Source: UBA6109 sp035366835 (GTDB taxonomy: Bacteria > Desulfobacterota > Syntrophia > Syntrophales > UBA6109). From it: 43,608 bases of DNA. The stretch spans positions 1 to 43,608 of the forward strand of contig DAOSIS010000027.1 of the NCBI GenBank assembly GCA_035366835.1, written 5' to 3'. Both the position numbers and the translations under genes were made by a program. The notes below the pieces were generated by a model. That model saw nothing but the letters and a program-made list of their open reading frames with translations, searched no databases and had not been told where the DNA came from. Positions 8,089 to 15,767 of this stretch are shown here, in pieces. Numbering within the stretch: the stretch's first letter is position 1; each line of letters starts with the position of its first letter.

Positions 8089-8256
8089 TCATCGGCAGTG
8101 AAAGAGGAATTTTGTGTGTTCGGCCGAATGCCTGGCGTCGACGGCCTCGAAGGCGGTGTCGACGGGCCTGTCGGCGAAGCTGTGACGGACGGCAGTGATG
8201 ATGGCGGCAAAGACGAGGAGAAACAGGACGATTCCAATCAATACCTTTCTTTCCAC
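8089..8256 (-). CDS. Possible small single-span membrane protein (55 residues)
   Basis: A GTG-started frame of 55 residues. AAGGAGAGG lies eight bases upstream on the minus strand. Residues about 4-20 form one hydrophobic segment (VLIGIVLFLLVFAAII) after a short basic N terminus, followed by a polar tail, so it would be an inner-membrane or signal-anchored peptide. I do not recognise the family. The frame remains open far upstream, but only the part after the GTG looks protein-like and has a ribosome-binding site. It could be chance in GC-rich DNA. Confidence 0.42.
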   Translation of the reverse strand: MERKVLIGIVLFLLVFAAIITAVRHSFADRPVDTAFEAVDARHSAEHTKFLFHCR

Positions 8257-8644
8257 GGGACTGTCCTCTCCTTTCCTTCGATGCTCTGTCCTGGACCGCA
8301 CGGGCGCCGCGGCAATGCCCCCCGGAAACAGTATCCGATCTGATTTCTGAATACAGGACTGGAAGGGAAACGGCCATCGGGAAGATACGAAGGATCGGTT
8401 TCGAAAAACCTTGCAGGACGCTTCGAAAAGACCGACGGCGCGGGCAAACCGTCTGTTCCGAGGAGGCGCTCGGCGGAGTTCCATGACGACGGCACGCCCG
8501 TGCGCCGGAAAACATGGGGCTTCCCGGCGCCTGCGCGGCACAATGGAGCGAAGGAACGAACTCCCCCGCTCCATCATGGGTCAGACACACGCATCGGCAG
8601 TCGCGTCCGTCCGGAGTATCGCGGAATCGTTTTTCACCCGCGAC
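8257..8644. other. Non-coding stretch, nothing recognised
   Basis: About 390 bases between the small membrane-protein gene and the universal stress protein gene. Frames are open on both strands, but their translations are arginine/proline-rich, lack family resemblance and have no ribosome-binding sites. No clear terminator follows the stress-protein gene: a CGCGG stem near 8610-8645 has an overlong loop and no T run. Confidence 0.5.
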
Positions 8645-9091
8645 TTATGCCTTGACGAGCATGACCCGCCCCTTTGCGCCCCGCGAGACGCGGTCGGCCA
8701 CGCTGCCCATCAGTTGCTTGAGGAATCCCGTTTTTCCGTGGGTGGCAATCACGATGAGGTCGATCTTCTTTTCCTGCTCCTCCTTCAAAATCTCTTCGGC
8801 AGCCGCCCCCAACCTCACATCGACACTGACCTGCACATCCTTCGCCCCCGGAAATTTCGCCAGGTCCTCCTTAAGCTTCTTCTCCGAAGATTCGAGACTG
8901 GTCTTTCTGTATTCGTCGACCATTTCGGACGTCAGGCAATACTCCGCAGCGCACTGCTGGATGTCGCCTACGACGTGCAGCAGATAGACCTGGGCATGAA
9001 ACTGCTTTGCCAGGGAAAGAGCCTCCTCCACGGCCTTGTTCGCGTACTGCGAAAAATCTGAGGGAACGAGAATTCTTTGCGGTGTCTTCAT
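8645..9091 (-). CDS. Universal stress protein (UspA family)
   Basis: A 148-residue single-domain Usp protein. It begins with the typical beta strand and Asp (RILVPSDFSQYANKAVEEA), has the inner strand VYLLHVV, and ends with the nucleotide-binding signature IVIATHGKTG, then GS and MLVKA. The glycine/serine pattern suggests an ATP-binding member. Such proteins are cytoplasmic and induced on growth arrest or energy stress; the partner is unknown. Start ATG at 9091 has AAGGAGA six bases upstream. It is monocistronic, with a perfect palindrome at 9238-9256 about 150 bases ahead of it. Confidence 0.92.
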   Translation of the reverse strand: MKTPQRILVPSDFSQYANKAVEEALSLAKQFHAQVYLLHVVGDIQQCAAEYCLTSEMVDEYRKTSLESSEKKLKEDLAKFPGAKDVQVSVDVRLGAAAEEILKEEQEKKIDLIVIATHGKTGFLKQLMGSVADRVSRGAKGRVMLVKA

Positions 9092-9237
9092 GGTCTTCTC
9101 CTTTCATCCATAAGGAATTCTGCAAATGATCCGGGCCGCATTGGAGCCGTCGGGCATTCGTGGCAAACCGGGTCGCCACCCGTAGCCGCATGCATTCGCC
9201 ATTGCCCGTAAGATGGCATCCTTCGGGCGTAATTGAC

Positions 9238-9256
9238 AATCAGGGATACCCTGATT
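9238..9256. promoter_or_regulatory. Perfect 19-bp palindrome upstream of the universal stress gene
   Basis: AATCAGGGATACCCTGATT has 8-bp arms and a 3-base centre. It stands in non-coding DNA about 147 bases upstream of the Usp start codon, with no T run, so a protein-binding site is more likely than a terminator. The binding protein is unknown. Confidence 0.45.
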
Positions 9257-9353
9257 TGCGGCTTCGAAAATGCTGAGGAATCCGCGGCGGAGGGGGTTCA
9301 GGGACGGGAAGGTGCTTCCGGCAGGATTCCGAGGTTCCTGGCTGCCGGCGTCA

Positions 9354-9494
9354 CGGGTGGATCCCGAACAGCAACGCGGTAATGGCGGCGGTCCAAATCC
9401 GGCCCGTCATCCGTTGCAGTGCGAAGAACAGCAGCACGACCACCCCCAGACGAAGGATGAGATTCGTCGACCCGTACCCCGTTGGCCCATGGAA
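9354..9494 (-). pseudogene. Relic of a TMTC-like membrane/TPR protein gene
   Basis: Minus-strand translation ends with a 47-residue segment containing FHG, TNLILRL, VVLLFFALQRMTG and ALLFGIHP, then a stop. This lines up position by position with residues about 80-130 of the three intact paralogs at 15.8-20.8 kb (for example LLLFFVLTRMTGALWKSAF and ALFALHPL). Everything before and after the segment is missing, so it is a truncated remnant of a fourth paralog. It lies directly downstream of the GT2 gene on the same strand, whose frame stops at 9500. Confidence 0.72.
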
Positions 9495-9499
9495 TGGCG

Positions 9500-10270
9500 T
9501 TACGCTCCGGCTGTGTTCAGCGCGACTTTCGGAAAATGTCGGGATGACACAATTCCCTTCTTCGCGAGGAAGAAGGCGGCGGCCGTCTTCAGGCATCCGC
9601 AGCCGTAAACGACGCTGCGCCGGAAATTGATGGAAGAGGCCTCGGTGAAATACTTCGTCGGGCAGCTGATCTCGGCGATCGTGAAGCCGAACCAGATCAC
9701 CTGAACAAGCATCTGGTTATCGAAAATGAAGTCGTCCGAATTTTCTTCCAGGGGCAGGCGCTCGAGAAGTTCGCGGGAAAAGGCCCGGAAACCCGTATGG
9801 TACTCGGAGAGTTTGGCGCCGGTGAGCAGATTTTCCGCCAGCGTCAGGAACCGGTTCGCCGCGTATCTCCACACCGGCATTCCGCCCTTCAGGGCGTACC
9901 CGCCCAGGATGCGGGACCCGAGGACGCAGGAGTAGAGGCCGTTGCCGATCAGCGAGGCCATCGCCGGGATCAGCTTCGGCGTGTACTGGTAATCGGGATG
10001 GACCATGATGACGATGTCGGCGCCCTCCCGAAGGGCCAGCCGGTAGCAGGTCTTCTGGTTTCCGCCGTAGCCGCGATTGCGCTCGTGGACGTGCACCTTG
10101 ACGTGGGGAAGCTCTCCGGCCACGGCGGCCGTGCGGTCGTTGCTCGCGTCGTCCACGACGATGACGAGATCCACGATCCCCTGCTCCATGACCTCGTTGT
10201 ACGTCATCCGCAGGGTCTGTTCCGCGTTGTACGCCGGCATGACGACGACGACCTTCTTGTCCCTGTACAT
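9500..10270 (-). CDS. Family 2 glycosyltransferase (polyprenyl-phosphate sugar synthase-like)
   Basis: A 256-residue GT-A transferase. It opens with VVVVMPAYNAEQTLR, has the nucleotide-sugar/metal motif VVDDASNDRT, then NRGYGGNQKTC and the second acidic motif HPDYQY. No membrane spans follow, so it resembles soluble dolichyl-phosphate-mannose-synthase-type enzymes that load a sugar on a polyprenyl phosphate on the cytoplasmic face. That would supply the donor for the GT-C proteins nearby, which is inference. The start is the ATG at 10270, with AAGGAA upstream; the longer frame to 10354 lacks support. The last dozen residues after HFPK may be extra, since the gene abuts the TMTC relic. Confidence 0.88.
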   Translation of the reverse strand: MYRDKKVVVVMPAYNAEQTLRMTYNEVMEQGIVDLVIVVDDASNDRTAAVAGELPHVKVHVHERNRGYGGNQKTCYRLALREGADIVIMVHPDYQYTPKLIPAMASLIGNGLYSCVLGSRILGGYALKGGMPVWRYAANRFLTLAENLLTGAKLSEYHTGFRAFSRELLERLPLEENSDDFIFDNQMLVQVIWFGFTIAEISCPTKYFTEASSINFRRSVVYGCGCLKTAAAFFLAKKGIVSSRHFPKVALNTAGA

Positions 10271-10456
10271 GAGGTTATCCGTTCCTTTCCGGCCGGTTCG
10301 GTGATACAGGACGGACCGACGGCCCAAAATATTTCGTATCGGCGGCCTTTGCAAGGCAAAACTTGCCTGCCGCGACTGGATGCGAAAACCGGATGCAGGG
10401 CATAGGGAAATTGCAAAACTTATCGGGATTGTATAAGAAACAGATCGGCAACGAGG

Positions 10457-12829
10457 ATGGCAGTTCGACGGAATGCGGACCGACTCATGGCGTGGAATCC
10501 TTTCTCATCTTCTGAAGACGGCGCGGCGGGTCTGCAATCCCTGTCCCGCGGGCGGGCGGCGCTGATCCTCGCCGCCGTGACGCTCGCGATGTTCGCGGAC
10601 GTCCTCTTCTGGCCCGGCGAACGCATCCTCTCCCAGGCCGGCACCGACATCTCCCACCAGTTCCTCCACTGGCGGCAGTTCGCCGTCGACCAGCTGCGGT
10701 CGGGTAACCTGCCGCTCTGGAACCCCCACCTGTTTTCCGGCGCTCCCTTTTTCGGCGGGTTCCAGTCGGCCCTGCTCTACCCTCCCAACCTGCTGTTCCT
10801 GATCCTGCCCTTGGGGAAGGCCATCAATGCCGTTGTGGCCCTGCACATCTTCCTGCTCGGATTCTTCCTCCATCTGTGGATTTCGTCCCGCGGCCTTCAC
10901 CCCGTGGCCTGCCTGACGGCGGCGGTTCTCGGCATGTTTTCGGGCCCTGTCTTCCTTCACATCCACGCCGGTCACCTGCCGAACCTCTGCACGATGGCCT
11001 GGACTCCGCTGGTCTTCCTCGCCGTGGACGGCCTGGCCGAAAAACGGTGGCTTCCGTCCTTTTTTTCCGGAAGCGCCGCCGTCGGCATGCAGATCTTCGC
11101 CGGCCACCCGCAGTATGTCTATTACACAGGCGTGGCGGCTTCGGCCTACCTGGCCCTGAGGCTCCTGCGCTGCGACGCCCGCCTGAAGGCCGCCGCCGGC
11201 TTCGCCGCGCTCTACGCCGGCGGGGCCGCCCTCGGCGCGGTGCAGATCCTGAGCGGCATCGAGGCCGCCGCCGAAAGCGTGCGGAGCGTGGGGGTCTCCT
11301 ACCCCTTCGCCGCATCCTTTTCCCTTCCCCCCGAGAACCTGATCACCCTGGTCGCGCCCGGCTTTTTCGGCGACATGACGACCCTTCCCTACTGGGGCCG
11401 CTGCTACCTGTGGGAGATGTCCCTGTTCGCCGGGGTGACAGGACTGGCGCTGGCCCTGTTCGGCGCACTGCGGTCGGATCGGTCCGGACGGCGCGGCGTG
11501 GCGGCGATGGCCGTCTTCCTCCTGATCCTGGCGCTCGGCGCCCATACGCCTCTCCACCGTCTCCTCTACGAGGCGCTTCCCGGATTCGACAAGTTCCGCG
11601 GCGCCTCAAAATTCGCCTTTCAGGCGTTCCTGTTCGCCTGCATGCTCGCCGCGATGGGGATCGACCGGCTGATCCGTTTTCCGGAATCCGCCCGCTCCCT
11701 GCTGCACGGCGTCCTGCCGGCGGCAGCGCTCCTGGCGCTGGCGGGCCTCTTCCTGCTCCTGGCTGCACCGCAGGGCATGTGGGCGAAGGTCCTCGCTGCG
11801 ATCGCGGCGACCGGCGAGGGCTATCTGCCGAAGGAAATCTACCAGGATGCCGTTTTCGCATCGTCGGCCAGGAAATTCTCGGCCCTGGGATTGCTCTTCG
11901 CCTCGGCGGTCGCCCTCCTTGCCGCTCTCCTTCTCAAGGCGGCTCTTCGGACACGCAGTGCCGTCTATCTCATCGCCCTGCTGGCGTGCCTGGAAGTCTT
12001 CGTCTTCGCGAGGGCCGCGCGACCCACTTTTGTTCCCGACCGGACCGGTCTGCAGAGCCTCACGGCCTTTTTCTCCGCGCGGCCCGGAGACTACCGGATC
12101 CTCAATCCCTTCGAGCCCAACAGCGCCCTCTCCACGAGGGCCAGGGATATCTGGGGATACGATCCCGGCGTCCTCCTGCGCTACGCCCGCTTCATCGCCC
12201 ATACCCAGGGTGAGGACCCGGAAAAGGCGACCCAGTACGCGAAGATCCGCCGATACCATCCCTGGTTCCGTCTGCTGCGTTGCCGGTACGTCTTCACGAA
12301 AATCCCCGAAGGGTTCCGTATTCAGGAACTCCCGGACGTCCTGCCCCGTCTTCTGCTGGTGCAGGACTGGAGGCCGGCCAAAGACATGGCTGAGGCTTTT
12401 TCCGTCATGAACTCATCCGATTTCGATCCCGCAAGGACGGTGGTGCTGGAAGAAAGGCCGGATCCGGAACCGGATCCGGCCGCCGTTGGAGGAGCCGTAG
12501 ACCTCCTGGATTCTTCGACAGACCACGTGACGATTTCCGCCCGCCTGGCCGGCGCCTCGATCCTGCTTCTCACGGATTCCTACAGCCGGGGCTGGCGGGT
12601 CCGGGACCTCGCCCGCGGCGCCCAGGGAGCATATCGAATCCTGCCTGCGGACTACGCCTTGATGGCAATCCCCCTGTCCGCCGGCGAACACCGCCTGCGC
12701 GTCGAGTATGCCCCGCCTGCGTTCCGCATCGGCGCCTGGATTTCCCTGGCTGCGATCCTGATCTTCCTTGCAATCTCCGGGACCCGGCTGCTTCGCCGTC
12801 GCCACCGCGAAAAGGAGACTTCCCCATGA
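10457..12829 (+). CDS. YfhO-family polytopic membrane protein (putative GT-C glycosyltransferase)
   Basis: A 790-residue protein with many hydrophobic segments through about residue 520, a soluble region, and a final span near residues 760-780 before a basic tail. The N-terminal signature GTDISHQF, LRSGNLPLWNPHLFSGAPFF, then LLYPPNLLF is the hallmark of the YfhO family. These are GT-C-type membrane enzymes; in Gram-positives they glycosylate teichoic acids from polyprenyl-phosphate sugars. Here it would act at the outer face of the inner membrane, acceptor unknown. The stop overlaps the ATG of the GT9 gene (ATGA), so the two are translationally coupled. A TATAAG at 10432-10437 could be its -10. 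Start ATG at 10457 follows a short GAGG; ATG at 10487 is an alternative. Confidence 0.82.
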   Translation: MAVRRNADRLMAWNPFSSSEDGAAGLQSLSRGRAALILAAVTLAMFADVLFWPGERILSQAGTDISHQFLHWRQFAVDQLRSGNLPLWNPHLFSGAPFFGGFQSALLYPPNLLFLILPLGKAINAVVALHIFLLGFFLHLWISSRGLHPVACLTAAVLGMFSGPVFLHIHAGHLPNLCTMAWTPLVFLAVDGLAEKRWLPSFFSGSAAVGMQIFAGHPQYVYYTGVAASAYLALRLLRCDARLKAAAGFAALYAGGAALGAVQILSGIEAAAESVRSVGVSYPFAASFSLPPENLITLVAPGFFGDMTTLPYWGRCYLWEMSLFAGVTGLALALFGALRSDRSGRRGVAAMAVFLLILALGAHTPLHRLLYEALPGFDKFRGASKFAFQAFLFACMLAAMGIDRLIRFPESARSLLHGVLPAAALLALAGLFLLLAAPQGMWAKVLAAIAATGEGYLPKEIYQDAVFASSARKFSALGLLFASAVALLAALLLKAALRTRSAVYLIALLACLEVFVFARAARPTFVPDRTGLQSLTAFFSARPGDYRILNPFEPNSALSTRARDIWGYDPGVLLRYARFIAHTQGEDPEKATQYAKIRRYHPWFRLLRCRYVFTKIPEGFRIQELPDVLPRLLLVQDWRPAKDMAEAFSVMNSSDFDPARTVVLEERPDPEPDPAAVGGAVDLLDSSTDHVTISARLAGASILLLTDSYSRGWRVRDLARGAQGAYRILPADYALMAIPLSAGEHRLRVEYAPPAFRIGAWISLAAILIFLAISGTRLLRRRHREKETSP

Positions 12830-14052
12830 CGCCTGAAACCATCCGCATCATCGATCGCTGGGCCGGCTGGCTCCTCTGCGGCTGCCTGACCCTCTGGAGG
12901 CGGTCCGTTGAATTTCTCCTGCCGAAGGACTCCCGGAGAGGACCCTTGAAAAGCGTTCTTTTCGTCAAGCTGATCGAGCAGGGGGCGACCGTTCTTGCCG
13001 TCGACGCGATTGCCGCGGCTGCGGAAAAGGTCGGACGGGACAACGTCTTCTTCTGCGTCTTCGAGGAAAACCGTCCGATCCTGGACATCCTCGATCTCCT
13101 TCCGCCGGAAAACGTCTTCACGATCCGCCGCGGGAATTTTTTCCAGTTCCTCGGCGACACGTTGCGTTTCCTCGCGGTCATCCGCAGGAGGCGCATCGAC
13201 GCGGCCGTGGACATGGAATTTTTCGCCCGCGCCTCGGCGATCCTCGCCTATCTGACCGGAGCCCGGAGACGCGTCGGGCTGCACCGCTTCACCGGCGAGA
13301 TGCCCTACCGCGGCGACCTCATGACGCATCGCGTCGCCTACAATCCCTATCTCCACACCGCCGTCGCCTACCGGCAACTCGTCCATGCGCTCGAAGAAGA
13401 CCCGGACGAACTGCCCATGTCGAAATCCGTTCCCTCCCCGCTCCCCGCGCCGATGAAATTCCTTCCCTCCGCCGAAGAGGAACGGGCGGCAAGAGACCTT
13501 CTCGGCAAGACCCCTGCGGCCGGCGGAGGGCCGATTGTCCTCCTCAATCCCAATGCGAGCGACATGCTGCCGCTGCGGAAATGGCCCCTGGAGCGGTTTG
13601 TCGAACTGGGCAGGGAGATCCTGCGGAGATGCCCCCAGGCGCGGATCTTCGTGACAGGCGCCCCCGCCGAGGCGGGGCCCGCCGAAGCGCTCTGCCGGGA
13701 AATCGGATCGGAACGGGTGCAGAGTCTCGCCGGCAGGACCTCCATGCGCGGCCTCGTCACGCTCTACAGGCTTGCAGACGTTCTCGTCACCAACGACAGC
13801 GGGCCCGCCCATTTCGCATCGCTGACGGACATCGACACCGTCGTCCTCTACGGCCCGGAAACGCCGCAGCTGTTCGGACCGCTCGGCGGCCGCGCCCGCA
13901 TCCTCTATGCAAAGCTCGCCTGCAGCCCCTGCGTCAACGTCTTCAATCACCGCTTTTCGCCCTGCAGGAACAACCGCTGCATGCAGGCGATATCGGTGGA
14001 TCAGGTATGCCGGGTGGTGGGAGAGTGCCTGGAGAGGAGACAAGGTCGTTGA
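12826..14052 (+). CDS. Family 9 glycosyltransferase (heptosyltransferase-like)
   Basis: A 408-residue GT-B enzyme of the ADP-heptose/LPS heptosyltransferase family. The N-terminal acceptor domain includes VLFVKLIEQGATVLA. The C-terminal donor domain shows LLNPNASDMLPLRKWP, then the hallmark LVTNDSGPAHFAS and VLYGPETPQLFGPLG. A cysteine cluster near the C terminus (CSPCVNVF, then CRNNRCM) is common in GT9 proteins outside classic WaaC/WaaF. It would act in the cytoplasm on a lipid-linked or core saccharide; sugar and acceptor are not deducible. It overlaps the YfhO gene by four bases, so the pair likely works on the same glycan. Confidence 0.88.
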   Translation: MTPETIRIIDRWAGWLLCGCLTLWRRSVEFLLPKDSRRGPLKSVLFVKLIEQGATVLAVDAIAAAAEKVGRDNVFFCVFEENRPILDILDLLPPENVFTIRRGNFFQFLGDTLRFLAVIRRRRIDAAVDMEFFARASAILAYLTGARRRVGLHRFTGEMPYRGDLMTHRVAYNPYLHTAVAYRQLVHALEEDPDELPMSKSVPSPLPAPMKFLPSAEEERAARDLLGKTPAAGGGPIVLLNPNASDMLPLRKWPLERFVELGREILRRCPQARIFVTGAPAEAGPAEALCREIGSERVQSLAGRTSMRGLVTLYRLADVLVTNDSGPAHFASLTDIDTVVLYGPETPQLFGPLGGRARILYAKLACSPCVNVFNHRFSPCRNNRCMQAISVDQVCRVVGECLERRQGR

Positions 14053-14107
14053 TCCACGCGAAAGTGAGGATAGAGATTTCTCGTGGTTCACACCAATGGA
14101 AGGTCTT

Positions 14108-15745
14108 TCAGCGGATCCGCTCCAAGATGTAAAGTCCGAGGGCATCCGGATAGCCCGTGACCGGAGAAAAAGAACGCCAAAACAGTTCAGGACGTGAGAC
14201 ATCTGGCCCAAAGATCGGCAATCGGTGCATTCGATAGTCTTTCCGAGGTAGCTTGTTCAGCTGGTTCTTCGTATGAGGCAGATCCGACCTCAACCCAAAC
14301 AAAACCACCCACTTGGGCACGACGGCACCTGAATAAATATATTGAGGCAGGGCAACTTGTCTCTCAAGAACGTGCCGATTGTCTTCACTGACGACATTGC
14401 AGAAGAGCATTCGATCACCGAGGTAAAACAAGACGCTGCCCAGCATGTGATTCGGGCTCACCAAAACAATATCATCTTGTGCCACTCTTTTCTCCAGGAA
14501 TAATACAGCGGCCTTCACTGAATTGTCGAAGGGTTGAAGATTTTCCTGTATGTAGTCGAGGAGATAAGAACGAAAAGGAGTAAATGTCAGCAGATTCGTC
14601 CCGATGACGATAGCGAAAAGCAATGAACCTGCCCATTTTTTCCAAGAAAAAAAGTGTCTTATGACCAATGCCTGGATCAGCAGCAAAAAAGAAAAGATCG
14701 GCGTCGCATAACGAATATCGGAATGAGCAGCATCGCTGCTCTGAGGAGACAAGATTGCAATCAGGAGAGTGGTAAAAAACACGATCGCAATAACGGAAAT
14801 CTCCTGACGCTTTGTTTTGATGAATTCAACACGTTTGGCAATTCCATCTTTCAGCCACATGAATAACAGGAGAAAAAGGGCTCCGTAGGGAAGAAGTTGC
14901 GTCTCGTTGTAATCGCGAATGTAGAGCAGAAAGATTCTGCCGAAGTCGATTGGATGAATATTTTGGAAAATATGAGGATTGGCTGGCACTCCATATTGAT
15001 ACAGCCACAGCAGGAAGATTCCGATAGACAATACAACGAATGGAATCGGAGCAAGATAAAAATAAAGCGCCTTTTTCCTCTCATCAAAGAGAAAAAAGGA
15101 AATGCCCATAGCTGCAATAACCGCAAAACCGATGAGAGAATTGGTGAAGAAAAAAAGGATAAAAAGGACCGTTACGAGAAATATCTCTATGCGTCGGTTT
15201 GAAAATCTCGAATAGGCGTATGCGATGAGGGGCCCCAGGAACATGCCCAACGGATAGTATCTGCCCTGCCGCGAGAACAGGACGAACGTGATCGATGTGA
15301 CCATCAGAAAGACGTTGATGATGGCAAGCTGTCTGTCCTTGAAATAGGAACGGACAAAGAGAAACTGCGTGAGGATAGCTGCAAAACCGAAGGCGATGAA
15401 TAAGGCCCTGGCGCCGAAGGTATTCGTCCCAAAGATTTGCTGGGAGAGCGCGGAAATATAATATTGTCCCCAGGGGTCATACGTAGGAAGCAAGGCAGCA
15501 TTCAAAAAAATGCCGTTACGGAATTCCAAGAAATTGCGGCCATCAAAGCCATAGGGTAAACCGTACTTCAAAACGTTTTTTCCATGGACAGCCGTTACAC
15601 CTTCATCTCCCCACAAGAAATAGTGCTCCGCATGATAGAAAAGAAAGACAGCACCGAATCCGAGAATGCACAACAGAATTAGATTTTCCCATTTGTTGTT
15701 CAGTCTGACCATGGAAAGAGTCTTCGTCCTTTTTCTCGAATCCAC
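14108..15745 (-). CDS. ArnT/GT39-like polytopic glycosyltransferase, AT-rich
   Basis: A 545-residue membrane protein with a first span near residues 20-38 followed by the loop HYFLWGDEGVTAVHGKNVLK. The Asp-Glu in this first external loop is the catalytic-type motif of GT-C enzymes of the protein-O-mannosyltransferase/ArnT group. A dozen or so further spans follow, then a C-terminal soluble part. It would transfer a sugar from a polyprenyl-phosphate donor on the periplasmic side. The gene is clearly AT-richer than every neighbour and uses AT-ending codons freely, pointing to separate origin. It is the last gene of the minus-strand run after the three TMTC-like genes, 22 bases after the previous stop. 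The start is uncertain: GTG at 15745 without a good ribosome-binding site, or ATG at 15712 with AAAGGA about 15 bases upstream. Confidence 0.8.
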   Translation of the reverse strand: MDSRKRTKTLSMVRLNNKWENLILLCILGFGAVFLFYHAEHYFLWGDEGVTAVHGKNVLKYGLPYGFDGRNFLEFRNGIFLNAALLPTYDPWGQYYISALSQQIFGTNTFGARALFIAFGFAAILTQFLFVRSYFKDRQLAIINVFLMVTSITFVLFSRQGRYYPLGMFLGPLIAYAYSRFSNRRIEIFLVTVLFILFFFTNSLIGFAVIAAMGISFFLFDERKKALYFYLAPIPFVVLSIGIFLLWLYQYGVPANPHIFQNIHPIDFGRIFLLYIRDYNETQLLPYGALFLLLFMWLKDGIAKRVEFIKTKRQEISVIAIVFFTTLLIAILSPQSSDAAHSDIRYATPIFSFLLLIQALVIRHFFSWKKWAGSLLFAIVIGTNLLTFTPFRSYLLDYIQENLQPFDNSVKAAVLFLEKRVAQDDIVLVSPNHMLGSVLFYLGDRMLFCNVVSEDNRHVLERQVALPQYIYSGAVVPKWVVLFGLRSDLPHTKNQLNKLPRKDYRMHRLPIFGPDVSRPELFWRSFSPVTGYPDALGLYILERIR

Positions 15746-15767
15746 CGGATATCGAAGTTGTCTATCT

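Noticed and set aside
7885..8343. Frame translating the repeat as ...AACCGVSER...SLGIE...
   Set aside because: The inverted repeat copy at 41.4 kb gives the same peptide on the minus strand, but both come from the repeat's hairpins, not from a conserved protein. Such peptides are common false annotations.
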